From the NCBI RefSeq assembly GCF_002085925.2, contig NZ_CP053562.1, forward strand, positions 1,096,001 to 1,160,000: DNA of 64,000 nt. The letters are read 5' to 3'. Origin of the DNA: Thioclava electrotropha (GTDB lineage: Bacteria > Pseudomonadota > Alphaproteobacteria > Rhodobacterales > Rhodobacteraceae). Shown here in pieces: positions 46,845 through 55,991 of this stretch (its first letter is position 1; each line of letters opens with the position of its first letter). Both the position numbers and the translations under genes were made by a program. The notes below the pieces were generated by a model. That model saw only the letters and a program-made list of their open reading frames with translations. It had not been told where the DNA came from and ran no database searches.

Positions 46845-48979
46845 ACGGGATGTCGATCATCTTCGCACCGCTTCTGCCGTGGCCTGTGATCGCGGGGGCA
46901 GCCGTGGTGGCGGTCGTGCTGCTCGCGCTGGCGCTGTGGCGCGGGCTGAAAGGCTGGGCGCTGCGGGCCTTGGCCGCGCTGGTGCTGCTGGCCGCCATCG
47001 CGCAGCCCTCCTTGCAGCGCGAACAGACCGCGCCGCTGTCCAATATCGTACTGCTGATCGACGACCGCTCCTCGTCGCAGAAACTTTCGGATCGTGTCGC
47101 GCAGACCGATACCGCCCTGACGCGTCTGCAGGCACAGCTCGACGCGATGCCCAATGTGGAGACGCGCCGGATCACCGTTCCGGACGGGGCCGACAATGCG
47201 GGCACCGAACTGGGCTCGACCCTGGCCGAGGCGCTCGCCGCAGAGCCGCGCGCACGGGTCGCAGGCGCGCTGATGGTCACCGACGGGCAGGCCCATGACG
47301 CGCAGCTCGCCCCCGATCTGCCCGCGCCGCTGCAGGTGCTGCTGACCGGCAAGCGCAGCGACTGGGATCGTCGTATCCTGATCGAGACGGCGCCTTCCTT
47401 CGGGATCATCGGGGAGGAGACCGATATCCGCCTCAAGGTCGAGGATATGGGCAACGTGCCTGAAAGCGCGGGCGGCACCGCCGATCTGACCATCTCGATC
47501 GACGGCAAGGATCCGAAAAGCTACACGGTGCGCACCGACCGCGATCTGGAACTGCCGCTGACGCTGACCCATGGGGGGCAGAACGTGGTGCAGTTCACGC
47601 TGTCGCCGACCGATGGCGAGCTGACCGACCGTAACAACGTCGCCACCGTGCAGATCAACGGCGTGCGCGACCGGCTGCGGGTGCTCTTGGTGTCCGGCCA
47701 GCCCCATGCGGGCGAGCGGACTTGGCGCAATTTGCTGAAATCGGACGCTGGCGTGGACCTCGTGCATTTCACCATCCTGCGCCCGCCCGAGAAACAGGAC
47801 GGTGTGCCGGTGACGGAACTGTCGCTCATCGCCTTCCCGACGCAGGAGCTGTTCGTCGACAAGATCGACGAGTTCGACCTGATCATTTTCGACCGCTACG
47901 GCGCGCGGGGCATCCTGCCGTCCGCGTATTTCGACAATATCAAGGATTACGTCGAACGCGGCGGGGCGATCCTCGTGGCCGCCGGTCCGGAATTCGCGAC
48001 CGTCGAAAGCCTCTATCAGACCAGCCTTGGCGATATCATGCCCGCGCGCCCCACGGGTCGTGTGATGTCGGAAAGCTTTCTGCCGCGCCCGACCGATCTG
48101 GGTCTGCGCCACCCGGTGACCGCCGGGCTGGAAGGGGCGCCCGCGCCCGAGGGCGAGGATACGGAAGCCGAGAAAGTCGGCCCGCATTGGGGGCACTGGC
48201 TGCGCCAGATCGAACTGACAAACCCCACAGGCGAGGTCGTGATGTCCGGCGCCGAGGGCAAGCCGCTTCTGGTGCTCTCGCGCGAAGGCGAGGGGCGCGT
48301 GGCGCTGCTGGCCTCGGATCAGGCGTGGCTCTGGGATCGCGGCTATGACGGCGGCGGGCCGCAGCTCGAATTGCTGCGTCGGATCGCGCATTGGGAAATG
48401 AAAGAGCCGGAACTCGAGGAAGAGGCGCTCTATGCCGAGATCGATCCCGGCGCGCTCTCGATGCGGATCATCCGCCGCACGATGGAAGACAGCGCGCCGC
48501 CGGTGACCGTGACCCTGCCTGATGGCTCGACCGAGCAGGTGCCGCTGACCGAGACCGCACCGGGCCGCTTCACCGCGCGCTGGACTGCGCCCGAGGCGGG
48601 GCTCTACCGCCTCAAGGACGGCGATCTGGAGCGGGTCGTGGCGATGGGGCCTGCAAGCCCGCGCGAGTTCGAACAGACGATCGCCAGTGGCGGTCCCCTC
48701 TCCGCCGTGGTCGAGGCGTCGAATGGCGGCGTGACACGGCTCGAGGACGGGGTGCCCGCCATCCGCGAAGTGCGTGCGGGCCGCCCGACATCGGGGCGCG
48801 GCTGGATCGGCATCACGCCGCGCGGCGCGACCGCCACCACCGACATCCGGGTGCAGCCGCTGCTGCCCGCCTGGGCATGGCTGATCCTGGCGGCCTTGCT
48901 GACCGTGGGCGCGTGGCTGGTCGAAGGACGCAACCGGCGCGGCGGTGGCGGCGATAGGGGCGGGCCGACTGCAGCGTGA
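46841..48979 (+). CDS. Large membrane protein of the MoxR operon (glutamine amidotransferase-like)
   Basis: This 712-residue protein has two N-terminal membrane segments (residues about 12-60), a von Willebrand-like strand with IDDRSSSQ (an intact DxSxS-type site), Ig-like and amidotransferase-like middle domains (RVLLVSGQPHAGERTWRNLL, FDLIIFDRYGARG), and one C-terminal membrane helix (AWAWLILAALLTVGAWLV). It overlaps the DUF4159 gene by 4 bp and ends the operon. It probably forms a membrane complex with the DUF4159 protein. The biochemical role is unknown. Confidence 0.85.
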   Translation: MNGMSIIFAPLLPWPVIAGAAVVAVVLLALALWRGLKGWALRALAALVLLAAIAQPSLQREQTAPLSNIVLLIDDRSSSQKLSDRVAQTDTALTRLQAQLDAMPNVETRRITVPDGADNAGTELGSTLAEALAAEPRARVAGALMVTDGQAHDAQLAPDLPAPLQVLLTGKRSDWDRRILIETAPSFGIIGEETDIRLKVEDMGNVPESAGGTADLTISIDGKDPKSYTVRTDRDLELPLTLTHGGQNVVQFTLSPTDGELTDRNNVATVQINGVRDRLRVLLVSGQPHAGERTWRNLLKSDAGVDLVHFTILRPPEKQDGVPVTELSLIAFPTQELFVDKIDEFDLIIFDRYGARGILPSAYFDNIKDYVERGGAILVAAGPEFATVESLYQTSLGDIMPARPTGRVMSESFLPRPTDLGLRHPVTAGLEGAPAPEGEDTEAEKVGPHWGHWLRQIELTNPTGEVVMSGAEGKPLLVLSREGEGRVALLASDQAWLWDRGYDGGGPQLELLRRIAHWEMKEPELEEEALYAEIDPGALSMRIIRRTMEDSAPPVTVTLPDGSTEQVPLTETAPGRFTARWTAPEAGLYRLKDGDLERVVAMGPASPREFEQTIASGGPLSAVVEASNGGVTRLEDGVPAIREVRAGRPTSGRGWIGITPRGATATTDIRVQPLLPAWAWLILAALLTVGAWLVEGRNRRGGGGDRGGPTAA

Positions 48980-49052
48980 TCCCTGCGGGGATTGCCCGGA
49001 CACCGCTTCGCGTGTAGCAGGTGTTAGCGGTATCGGAATGAGGAGGCCCCCG

Positions 49053-49976
49053 ATGATCCTGAGTTGTGGCGAAGCCCTGATCGACATGCTCCCGCGCGAG
49101 AGCGCGCAAGGCGAGGCGGCCTTTGCGCCCTATCCGGGGGGTGCGGTGTTCAACACTGCGATCGCGCTGGGGCGGCTCGGTGCGCGCTCGGGGTTTCTAT
49201 CGGGGCTGTCGGAAGACCTGTTCGGCAAGATGCTGATCCATTCGCTCTCCGATAGCGGGGTGGATGCAGGGCTTGCGGTGCGCTCGGACCGACCCACGAC
49301 GCTCGCCTTCGTGACCCTCACCGACGGCCATGCGAGCTACGCTTTCTACGACGAGAATACGGCTGGCCGGATGCTGAAGATCGAGGATATGCCCGCGATC
49401 CCGGGAGAGGTGAAGGCCATGTTCTTCGGCGGCATCTCGCTGCCGGTCGAGCCTTGCGGCGCGGCCTATGAGGCGCTGATGCTGCGCGAGGCCGAGAGCC
49501 GCGTGACCATGATCGATCCGAATATCCGCCCCGGGTTCATCGGCGACGAAGCGGCCTATCGCGCGCGGCTGGAACGGATGTTCGCCGTGGCCGATATCGT
49601 GAAGGTCTCGGACGAGGATCTGCGCTGGATCGAAGGACCGGGCACCATCGCCGATCTCGCGCGCGGGCTGCTCGCCAAGGGGCCGAAGCTGGTCTTCGTG
49701 ACCGAAGGCGCGACCGGCGCGCATGGGTTCTCGAAACACTGCGAAGTGTTCGTGCCCGCGCGCAAGGTTGAGGTCATCGACACGGTCGGCGCGGGCGACA
49801 CGTTCAACGCGGGCGTTCTGGCGGCGCTGGATCGCGCGGATGCTCTCGACAAGCGCAGGCTCGCAGGGGCGGAGGAAGAGCTGATCGCCGACTGCCTGAA
49901 ACTGGGCGTGGCTGCCGCTGCGGTGGTCGTCAGCCGGGCAGGGGCCAACCCGCCCTGGTCGGACGAACTGGCATGA
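49053..49976 (+). CDS. PfkB family carbohydrate kinase (fructokinase-like)
   Basis: This 307-residue kinase starts [15 protein letters not shown] and has [15 protein letters not shown] (PfkB signature 1 region) and the C-terminal signature 2 [17 protein letters not shown] with the catalytic aspartate. Similarity in the opening and in the length points to fructokinase. I chose the ATG at 49053 because GAGGAGG lies six bases upstream. Its stop overlaps dtd by 4 bp, so the two form an operon. Confidence 0.92.
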   Translation: MILSCGEALIDMLPRESAQGEAAFAPYPGGAVFNTAIALGRLGARSGFLSGLSEDLFGKMLIHSLSDSGVDAGLAVRSDRPTTLAFVTLTDGHASYAFYDENTAGRMLKIEDMPAIPGEVKAMFFGGISLPVEPCGAAYEALMLREAESRVTMIDPNIRPGFIGDEAAYRARLERMFAVADIVKVSDEDLRWIEGPGTIADLARGLLAKGPKLVFVTEGATGAHGFSKHCEVFVPARKVEVIDTVGAGDTFNAGVLAALDRADALDKRRLAGAEEELIADCLKLGVAAAAVVVSRAGANPPWSDELA

Positions 49977-50422
49977 GGGCGCTCATCCAGCGGGTCTCCG
50001 AGGCCTCGGTCACTGTCGATGGCAATCGCATCTCTGAGATCGGGCCGGGCCTTCTGATCCTGTGCTGCGCGATGCAGGGCGATGACGAGAAAGTGGCCGA
50101 GAAACTGGCCGAGCGCGTCTCGAAGCTGCGCATCTTCAAGGATGAGGCGGGCAAGATGAACCGCGCGGTGGGCGATATCGGCGGCTCCTGTCTCGTGGTC
50201 AGCCAGTTCACGCTGGCGGCTGACACGTTGCGCGGCAACCGCCCCGGTTTCTCCGCAGCCGCCCCGCCCGAAGAGGGCGATCGCCTGTATCAGCATTTCG
50301 CCCGGCACCTCGAATCTCTGGGGCTGCCCGTCCAGACCGGCGCGTTCGGCGCGGATATGAAAGTGGCGCTTCTGAATGACGGGCCGGTCACGATCTGGAT
50401 GGACAGCGCCGACCGTCCCTGA
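49973..50422 (+). CDS. dtd: D-aminoacyl-tRNA deacylase
   Basis: The 149-residue protein begins [17 protein letters not shown] and has the two active-site motifs SQFTLAADT and [11 protein letters not shown], diagnostic of DTD. It frees tRNAs mischarged with D-amino acids or glycine. It overlaps the sugar kinase gene by 4 bp. Length is standard for the family. Confidence 0.97.
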   Translation: MRALIQRVSEASVTVDGNRISEIGPGLLILCCAMQGDDEKVAEKLAERVSKLRIFKDEAGKMNRAVGDIGGSCLVVSQFTLAADTLRGNRPGFSAAAPPEEGDRLYQHFARHLESLGLPVQTGAFGADMKVALLNDGPVTIWMDSADRP

Positions 50423-50473
50423 GCGTCGCGTGGGCAGTCTTGCTCCCCTGAAAATCGCGGGCTATTGCAGGCC

Positions 50474-51055
50474 ATGGCCAAGCTGTACTTCCATTATTCC
50501 ACGATGAACGCGGGCAAGAGCACGATCCTCTTGCAAGCCTCCCACAACTATATCGAACGCGGGATGGAGACCTGCCTCGTGACCGCGCGGCTCGACAATC
50601 GCGCGGGCGACGGGCGCATCGCGAGCCGGATCGGCATCGGTGCGCAAGCGGCCTGTTTCACCGAAGAGACGGACATGTTCGCGCTGATCGAGGCGCGGCT
50701 GGCCGAGGGCCCCTGCGCCTGCATCTTCGTGGACGAGGCGCAGTTCCTGACCGAGACGCAGGTCTGGCAGATCGCCCGCGCGGTCGATGACCTGCGCGTG
50801 CCGGTGATGTGCTACGGGCTGCGGGTGGATTTTCAGGGCAAGCTGTTCCCCGGCTCGGCGGCGCTGCTCGCGCTGGCCGACGAGATGCGCGAAGTCCGCA
50901 CGATCTGCCATTGCGGCAAGAAGGCCACGATGGTGGTGCGGATGGGCCCTGACGGACAGGCGCTGCGCGATGGCGATCAGGTGCAGATCGGCGGCAACGA
51001 GACCTATGTCAGCCTCTGCCGCCGTCACTGGCGCAAAGCGATGGGTGAGGCGTAA
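50474..51055 (+). CDS. tdk: Thymidine kinase
   Basis: This 193-residue enzyme has the P-loop STMNAGKSTILLQ, the active-site FVDEAQFL, the lasso segment (YGLRVDFQGKLFPGS), and a zinc site with CHCGKKAT and a later CRRHW. It phosphorylates thymidine in the salvage pathway, type II TK family. I chose the ATG at 50474 (MAKLYFHYS); an ATG three codons earlier is weaker. It converges with the KAS III gene, 3 bp apart. Confidence 0.97.
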   Translation: MAKLYFHYSTMNAGKSTILLQASHNYIERGMETCLVTARLDNRAGDGRIASRIGIGAQAACFTEETDMFALIEARLAEGPCACIFVDEAQFLTETQVWQIARAVDDLRVPVMCYGLRVDFQGKLFPGSAALLALADEMREVRTICHCGKKATMVVRMGPDGQALRDGDQVQIGGNETYVSLCRRHWRKAMGEA

Positions 51056-51058
51056 GCC

Positions 51059-52177
51059 TCAGATCTTCTCGACCACGACCGAGCCCACCGAATAGCCCGC
51101 CCCGAAGGAACAGATCAGCCCGATCTCGCCCGGTTTGAAATCGTCGGAATATTTCGAAAACGCGATGATCGACCCGGCGGAGGACGTGTTGGCGTAATCC
51201 TGCAGGATATTGGGCTGCTCGCCCGGCTCGGGATCGCGGCCGAGCACCTTTTTCCCCACAAAGTCGTTCATCGTCTTGTTGGCCTGATGCAGCCAGAGAC
51301 GGTGCAGATCCTCGGGCTTCACCTGTGCATCGGCGAGATGGCCGAGGATGTGCTGCGCGACCATCGGCATCACTTCCTTGAAGACCTTCCGACCCTCTTG
51401 CATGAACTGCATGTCGCGACGGTCGGCCACGCCATCGGGGCGGGTGCGGCGCAGGAAGCCGTTATTGTTGCGGATGTTGTTGGAAAATTCCGTCGCGCAA
51501 CGGGTGGAGCGGATCAGGAAGCCATGCGGCGCATCCTCACGCCGCTCGATCAGCGTCGCGGTCGCCACATCGCCGAAGATGAAGTGGCAATCGCGGTCGC
51601 GCCATTCCAAATGACCGGAAGTGATCTCGGGGTTCACGACCAGCGCGCGGCGCACGGAGCCCGTGCGGATCATGTCGGCGGCGGCCTGAATGCCGAAGGT
51701 GGCCGAGGAACAGGCGACGTTCATATCGAAAGCGAACCCGCCCGCGCCGAGAAGCTTCTGGATCTCGATGGCGACGGCGGGGTAGGCGCGCTCCATATTC
51801 GAAGCGGCGCAGATCACGAGATCGACGTCCTCGCCCTTCCGTCCGGCCTGCGCCAGCGCCTTGTTGCAGGCATCGAGCGCGATCTCGGCCATGATGCCCG
51901 GCTCGTCATCCGAGCGTTGGCGAAGGCGCGGATACATGCGCGTGGGGTCCAGCACGCCTTCCTTGTCCATCACGTAGCGCTGCTCGATCCCGGAGGCTTT
52001 CAGGATGAACTCGACCGAGCTATGCGGCTTGGCCTCGATCTCGCCCGCGGCGATGGCCTCTGCGTTCTCGGCGTTGAACAGATCGGCATAGGCGTTGAAC
52101 GCCTCGACCAGTTCGGCATTCGTGATGACGTGTTCCGGCGTATAGACCCCGGTCCCGGTAATGACGGCTTGATGCAT
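51059..52177 (-). CDS. Beta-ketoacyl-ACP synthase III-like protein
   Basis: This 372-residue thiolase-fold enzyme has the catalytic triad of the KAS III family: cysteine in NVACSSATFG, histidine in RLWLHQANKTMND and asparagine in YANTSSAGSI. It is about 50 residues longer than standard FabH, with an insertion in the first third, as in FabH-like enzymes that start acyl chains from longer acyl-CoAs. A canonical fabH probably exists elsewhere. The ATG at 52177 follows AAGGAGG. It is the last gene of the ybjN-proC-csaA-dehydrogenase run. Confidence 0.88.
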   Translation of the reverse strand: MHQAVITGTGVYTPEHVITNAELVEAFNAYADLFNAENAEAIAAGEIEAKPHSSVEFILKASGIEQRYVMDKEGVLDPTRMYPRLRQRSDDEPGIMAEIALDACNKALAQAGRKGEDVDLVICAASNMERAYPAVAIEIQKLLGAGGFAFDMNVACSSATFGIQAAADMIRTGSVRRALVVNPEITSGHLEWRDRDCHFIFGDVATATLIERREDAPHGFLIRSTRCATEFSNNIRNNNGFLRRTRPDGVADRRDMQFMQEGRKVFKEVMPMVAQHILGHLADAQVKPEDLHRLWLHQANKTMNDFVGKKVLGRDPEPGEQPNILQDYANTSSAGSIIAFSKYSDDFKPGEIGLICSFGAGYSVGSVVVEKI

Positions 52178-52219
52178 CGGATCCTCCTTGGCAGAGCCTC
52201 CCGCCAAGGAGGTGAAAGG

Positions 52220-53167
52220 TCAAGACGACACGCGATTGGGCGGCGTGTTGCCGTCACGAAAGGCGATGAGATTGTCGACCGCCATGTGGCCCATGTCGTC
52301 ACGCACCTCAAGAGCGGCGGTGCCGAGATGCGGAAGCAACGTGACGTTATCCATCTCGCGCAGGGCTTCCGGCACATAAGGCTCGCGCTCATAGACGTCG
52401 AGACCCGCGCCTGCGATCGCATTGCCCTGCATTGCCGCCACCAGCGCCGCCTCGTCGACGATATCGCCGCGCGCGATGTTGATGAGATGCGCATGCGGCT
52501 GCATCTTCGCGATCTCCGCCGCGCCGATCAGATGATGCGTGGCGGGGCTGGCGGGTACCGCGATCACCACGAAATCGGAAGTTGCGAGCAGCTCGTCCTG
52601 GCTCAGATGCGTCGCGGGGAAACCCGGATCGACGGGGGTGCGCTTGGTGTAAGCCACCTCCATGCCGAAGCCGAAATGGCAGCGTTTCGCAATCGCTGTG
52701 CCGATCCGGCCCAGACCGATGATGCCGACCTTCTTGCCCGAGACGTGCTGGCCGAGGAATTGCGTCGGCGTCCATCCAGTCCAGTCGCCGCGCCGCACGA
52801 ACCGCTCGCCCGCCGAGGCCCGTCTTGCGCTCATCAGGATCAGCATCATCGCGATATCGGCGGTCGCATCGGTCACCGCGCCCGGCGTGTTGGTCACCGT
52901 AATGCCCTTCGCCTCGGCGGCATCCACGTCGATATGGTTATAGCCGACTCCGAAGTTGGCCACGATCTTCGCGCGCGGGCTGCCCTCGAAGGCCGCCGCA
53001 CTCACCTTGTCGCCAAGCGTGACCAGAAGCGCATCGTATTCGGCCAGCGCCTGCCGCGCCTCGTCCTCGGTCATCGGCGCGGCCCCGTTGCGGAAGGTCA
53101 CGTCGAATTCTTTCGCCACGCGGGCCTCGACCTCGTCGGTCAGCTTGCGGGTCACGAGGAGCTTCAT
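52220..53167 (-). CDS. D-2-hydroxyacid dehydrogenase (glycerate/glyoxylate reductase type)
   Basis: This 315-residue enzyme has the NAD motif GIIGLGRIGTAIAKRC, the substrate-binding NFGVGYNHIDVDAA, NIARGDIVDEAAL with the catalytic arginine, and the catalytic histidine in LLPHLGTAALEVR. It resembles GyaR-type glyoxylate/hydroxypyruvate reductases. The start codon shares one base with the csaA-like stop, so translation is coupled. Confidence 0.9.
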   Translation of the reverse strand: MKLLVTRKLTDEVEARVAKEFDVTFRNGAAPMTEDEARQALAEYDALLVTLGDKVSAAAFEGSPRAKIVANFGVGYNHIDVDAAEAKGITVTNTPGAVTDATADIAMMLILMSARRASAGERFVRRGDWTGWTPTQFLGQHVSGKKVGIIGLGRIGTAIAKRCHFGFGMEVAYTKRTPVDPGFPATHLSQDELLATSDFVVIAVPASPATHHLIGAAEIAKMQPHAHLINIARGDIVDEAALVAAMQGNAIAGAGLDVYEREPYVPEALREMDNVTLLPHLGTAALEVRDDMGHMAVDNLIAFRDGNTPPNRVSS

Positions 53168-53502
53168 CAGAACATCCTCCCGCCGATCGGCACGTCCTTG
53201 TCGGGCGTCAGCAGTACGACCTCGCCGTCTTCATCGGGCACGCCGAGCACCAGCGCCTCGGACATGAACGGCCCGATCTGGCGCGGCGGAAAGTTGACCA
53301 CGCCGAAGACCAGCTTGCCGACCAGCTCCTCGGGCGCGTAATGCACCGTGATCTGGGCGGAGCTTTTCTTCACGCCGATCTCCGGGCCGTAATCGACCCA
53401 GAGCTTGATCGCGGGCTTGCGCGCCTCAGGGAAGGGCTCGGCTTCGGTGATCCGCCCACAGCGAATGTCGACCTTCATGAAGTCGTCGAAGGAGATGGTC
53501 AT
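53167..53502 (-). CDS. CsaA-like tRNA-binding protein
   Basis: This 111-residue single OB-fold protein starts FDDFMKVDIRCGRITEAEPF and has AQITVHYAPEELVGK and VVNFPPRQIGPFMSEALVLG, the pattern of the CsaA/Trbp111 tRNA-binding domain. Such proteins are reported to have chaperone or tRNA-binding activity. It overlaps proC by 4 bp and the dehydrogenase gene by 1 bp. Confidence 0.93.
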   Translation of the reverse strand: MTISFDDFMKVDIRCGRITEAEPFPEARKPAIKLWVDYGPEIGVKKSSAQITVHYAPEELVGKLVFGVVNFPPRQIGPFMSEALVLGVPDEDGEVVLLTPDKDVPIGGRMF

Positions 53503-54311
53503 TTCCCCAGCTCCCGGTTGCGCGCGATATTTGCGGCGACCGCTTTGCGCATCAGGGGCGGCATGCCGGTCTCGGGGTCCATCAGAACCTCCAGGGCCGC
53601 AGCCGTCGTCCCGCCGGGAGAAGTCACGTTCTCGCGCAGCTTCGAAGGCGTCTCGTCGCTATCCTCGGCCAGTTGCCCCGCGCCACCCACGGTCGCCTTG
53701 GCGAGTCGCAGCGCCAGATCGGGGTCGAGCCCCTCGGCCTCGCCCGCCGCCGCCATCACCTCGATCAGGTGGAAGACATAGGCCGGGCCCGAGCCGGAGA
53801 CGCCGATCACGGCGTTCATCTGTTCCTCATCGTCGAGCCGCACGACCTGACCCACGCCGGTCATCAGCGCATCCGCCGTGTCCAGATCGTCCCCAGTCGC
53901 GTTCGGATTGCCGACGATGGCGGTCACGCCCCGGCCGATCGCCGCAGGCGTGTTGGGCATCGCGCGCACCAGCCGGGCCTGCGTGCCCAGCATCTTCTCG
54001 TAGCCCTCTATGGTGATCCCGGCGGCGACGGTCACAAACAGCGTATCGCCCTCGGCCATGGCCGACAGCTGCGGCAGCGCGTCGGCCATCATCTGCGGCT
54101 TCACCGCGACCAGAACGACAGCCGGATTCTCGGGCAGATCGGCGTTGAGATTCACGCCGGTCTCTTTCAGCCAATCGGATGGATTCGGATCGACCACCCA
54201 GACCGAGGCTGCGGGCAGACCGCCCTTCAACAGCCCCTGAAGGATCGCGCCGCCCATGCGTCCGCAGCCCAGAATGACGAGGCCGCGGTCGGAAATCTTG
54301 TCAAAGCTCAT
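53499..54311 (-). CDS. proC: Pyrroline-5-carboxylate reductase
   Basis: This 270-residue enzyme makes proline from pyrroline-5-carboxylate with NAD(P)H. It has the N-terminal Rossmann motif ILGCGRMGGAILQGLL, AVKPQMM, RAMPNTPAAIGRG and the C-terminal ProC signature VSGSGPAYVFHLIEVM through LRENVTSPGGTTAAALEVL. It starts 27 bp after ybjN. Length and motifs are complete. Confidence 0.97.
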   Translation of the reverse strand: MSFDKISDRGLVILGCGRMGGAILQGLLKGGLPAASVWVVDPNPSDWLKETGVNLNADLPENPAVVLVAVKPQMMADALPQLSAMAEGDTLFVTVAAGITIEGYEKMLGTQARLVRAMPNTPAAIGRGVTAIVGNPNATGDDLDTADALMTGVGQVVRLDDEEQMNAVIGVSGSGPAYVFHLIEVMAAAGEAEGLDPDLALRLAKATVGGAGQLAEDSDETPSKLRENVTSPGGTTAAALEVLMDPETGMPPLMRKAVAANIARNRELGK

Positions 54312-54338
54312 GCTTCCCCCTTTTGGTTCGGGGGGAGA

Positions 54339-54842
54339 TTAGGCGCGCCCGTAGGCCTCCGCAATGGCCACCTGCATCGCGTCTTCGGGATCGCGCTCGC
54401 CCCAGGTCGCCAGCTGGAAGGCCGGGTAGAACCGCTCGGAGGACACGACAGCCGCGCCGATCAGCCGGTCGATCTGCTCTGGCCCGGGCAGCTGCCCGCC
54501 CGAGAGCACAAGACCATGCCGCCAGACCATCAGCCGCTGATCGGGCCAGAAGGTGAAGGCGCCGGTCCAGACCCGGTCGTTGATGCGGTTGAGAAGCTCG
54601 TAAAGCGCGCCCTCGCGGGCCGGCGGCGGGTCCATCTCGAAAGTGCAGATCAGCCGCAGGGTTTCGTCCATCGGCGACCAGGCGAGGGTGATCGAGTAGG
54701 TCCGCCACTGACCCTCGACCGCCATTGCGATCTGGTCATCGGTGACCCGGTCGAATTCCCATTCATGGGCTTCGGCCAGCGTCTCGACGATGTCGATCGG
54801 GTGGAGTTCTTCGGCGTACAGATAGTCTTCGCTCAGTGCCAT
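54339..54842 (-). CDS. YbjN domain protein
   Basis: This 167-residue cytosolic protein has the YbjN pattern (HPIDIVETLAEAHEWEFDRV, then RLICTFEMDPPP, LLNRINDRVWTGAFTFWPD and ERFYPAFQLATWG). The family is related to type III secretion chaperone folds and is linked to motility and stress in enterics; its role in alphaproteobacteria is unknown. It heads the run leading to proC. An inverted repeat lies about 90 bp upstream of its start. Confidence 0.87.
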   Translation of the reverse strand: MALSEDYLYAEELHPIDIVETLAEAHEWEFDRVTDDQIAMAVEGQWRTYSITLAWSPMDETLRLICTFEMDPPPAREGALYELLNRINDRVWTGAFTFWPDQRLMVWRHGLVLSGGQLPGPEQIDRLIGAAVVSSERFYPAFQLATWGERDPEDAMQVAIAEAYGRA

Positions 54843-55088
54843 GCTCGTATCCCCCTGCCTTTTTAGATGCCCGGGGTGCAGCTCCCCTAGGGCTTGTCGG
54901 CTTTACAAGGAACGGCGGTAGCAGCCGCCTGTCCCTACAAGATATCGTGTAGGCAGGTTGCTATTGTGTAAAGCAAATTCTGGTGGATAAGCCGGGCGGC
55001 CCCCACGAAATCTGGGGATAGTTCATCCACAACGCGGGGCGAATTGCGGATTGCTACACGCTAAGCATTTGAGATTGTTTGGAAACGC
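54843..55088. promoter_or_regulatory. Intergenic region with an inverted repeat and DnaA-box-like sequences
   Basis: The gap before ybjN holds the inverted repeat CCTACA-n8-TGTAGG at 54934-54953, a possible operator. It also has two sequences one mismatch from the DnaA box TTATCCACA: TTATCCACC on the minus strand (54982-54990) and TCATCCACA on the plus strand (55023-55031). It looks more AT-rich than its surroundings. No gene is seen. Confidence 0.4.
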
Positions 55089-55117
55089 AAAAAGCGCCCG
55101 AAGATCGGGCGCTTTTT
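55089..55117 (-). terminator. Terminator downstream of tRNA-Ala(CGC)
   Basis: AAAAAGCGCCCG and CGGGCGCTTTTT form a perfect 12-bp stem around AAGAT, with a T run on either strand. It lies 9 bp past the tRNA 3' end. Confidence 0.93.
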
Positions 55118-55126
55118 GAAGCGGTT

Positions 55127-55202
<76 letters not shown>

Positions 55203-55288
55203 GAACCGTGGCGTGGTATTTCGCGCAAGGCGCAGGCGTTGTCAAGCGGCCCGCCCGCGCCGCGCGCGAAAATTTCTGCCGATCCGCG

Positions 55289-55741
55289 TTATGCGGGCAC
55301 CGAGATTTTCGACTTCACAAAATTGACCAGATCGCCTGCCGGGCGGGCGCCTGCGGCGCGGGCAACCTCGCGGCCTTTGGCGAACAGGATGAAGGCGGGG
55401 ATGCCCTGAATCCGGTAGCGCTGGGTCGCGGTGGGGTTCACCTGCGTGTTGATCTTCGCCAGCCGCACATGTGGGGTCAGCTTCTCGGCGGCCATGTTGA
55501 ACTGCGGCGCCATCGCCTTGCACGGGCCGCACCACGGCGCCCAGAAATCGACCAGCAGCGGCAGATCGTCCTTTTCGGCCTTGGCGAGCGTCTTGAAGTC
55601 GACTTCGGTCACCTTGTGCGAGACGAGCCAGCCGCCGCAGGTGCCGCATTTCGGATTCGCGCCCAGCTTCTCGGCGGGGACGCGGTTGGCCTGCCCGCAA
55701 TCAAGGCAGGTTACGCGGTAGCTTTGAGAGGATTGGGTCAT
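55289..55741 (-). CDS. trxC: Thioredoxin 2 (TrxC) with N-terminal zinc finger
   Basis: This 150-residue protein has an N-terminal zinc finger with CLDCGQ and CGTCGG, and a thioredoxin domain with the active site FWAPWCGPCKAMAPQ and the cis-proline segment IQGIPAFILF. This is the TrxC arrangement, a zinc-containing thioredoxin often linked to oxidative stress. It starts just after a promoter gap shared with the divergent 58-residue gene. Confidence 0.95.
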   Translation of the reverse strand: MTQSSQSYRVTCLDCGQANRVPAEKLGANPKCGTCGGWLVSHKVTEVDFKTLAKAEKDDLPLLVDFWAPWCGPCKAMAPQFNMAAEKLTPHVRLAKINTQVNPTATQRYRIQGIPAFILFAKGREVARAAGARPAGDLVNFVKSKISVPA

Positions 55742-55809
55742 GTCACCCCTCCTTTACATTGGGTTGCAAGATATATCGGAAACCCACTTCGGCTTTGCAA
55801 GGAGACGAC

Positions 55810-55986
55810 ATGACGCGCTGGAAAGAGCTGAGCCCCGAACGCCAGATGGACCTTCGCGCCGCCTATGACATCGAGATGGCGCGGCAAACCAATACCTGTT
55901 CGCTCGACGAGAAGATCGCGCGCTTCGCCGAATGGCTCGCCCCACAGGGCATCGCCTTCGGGATGGACGATCTCGCGAAAGGCTGA
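55810..55986 (+). CDS. Small hypothetical protein
   Basis: ATG at 55810, preceded by AAGGAGAC, opens a 58-codon frame starting MTRWKELSPERQMDLRAAYD and ending GMDDLAKG. It is helical and charged with one cysteine and has no signal or membrane segment. It is probably a genuine small cytosolic protein. The family is not recognised. It converges with the zinc-ribbon gene, 5 bp apart. Confidence 0.65.
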   Translation: MTRWKELSPERQMDLRAAYDIEMARQTNTCSLDEKIARFAEWLAPQGIAFGMDDLAKG

Positions 55987-55991
55987 TCCGC

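Noticed and set aside
46802..49087. A 761-codon minus-strand frame across the 712-residue membrane protein gene
   Set aside because: It is antisense to a well-supported operon gene, with typical shadow composition.
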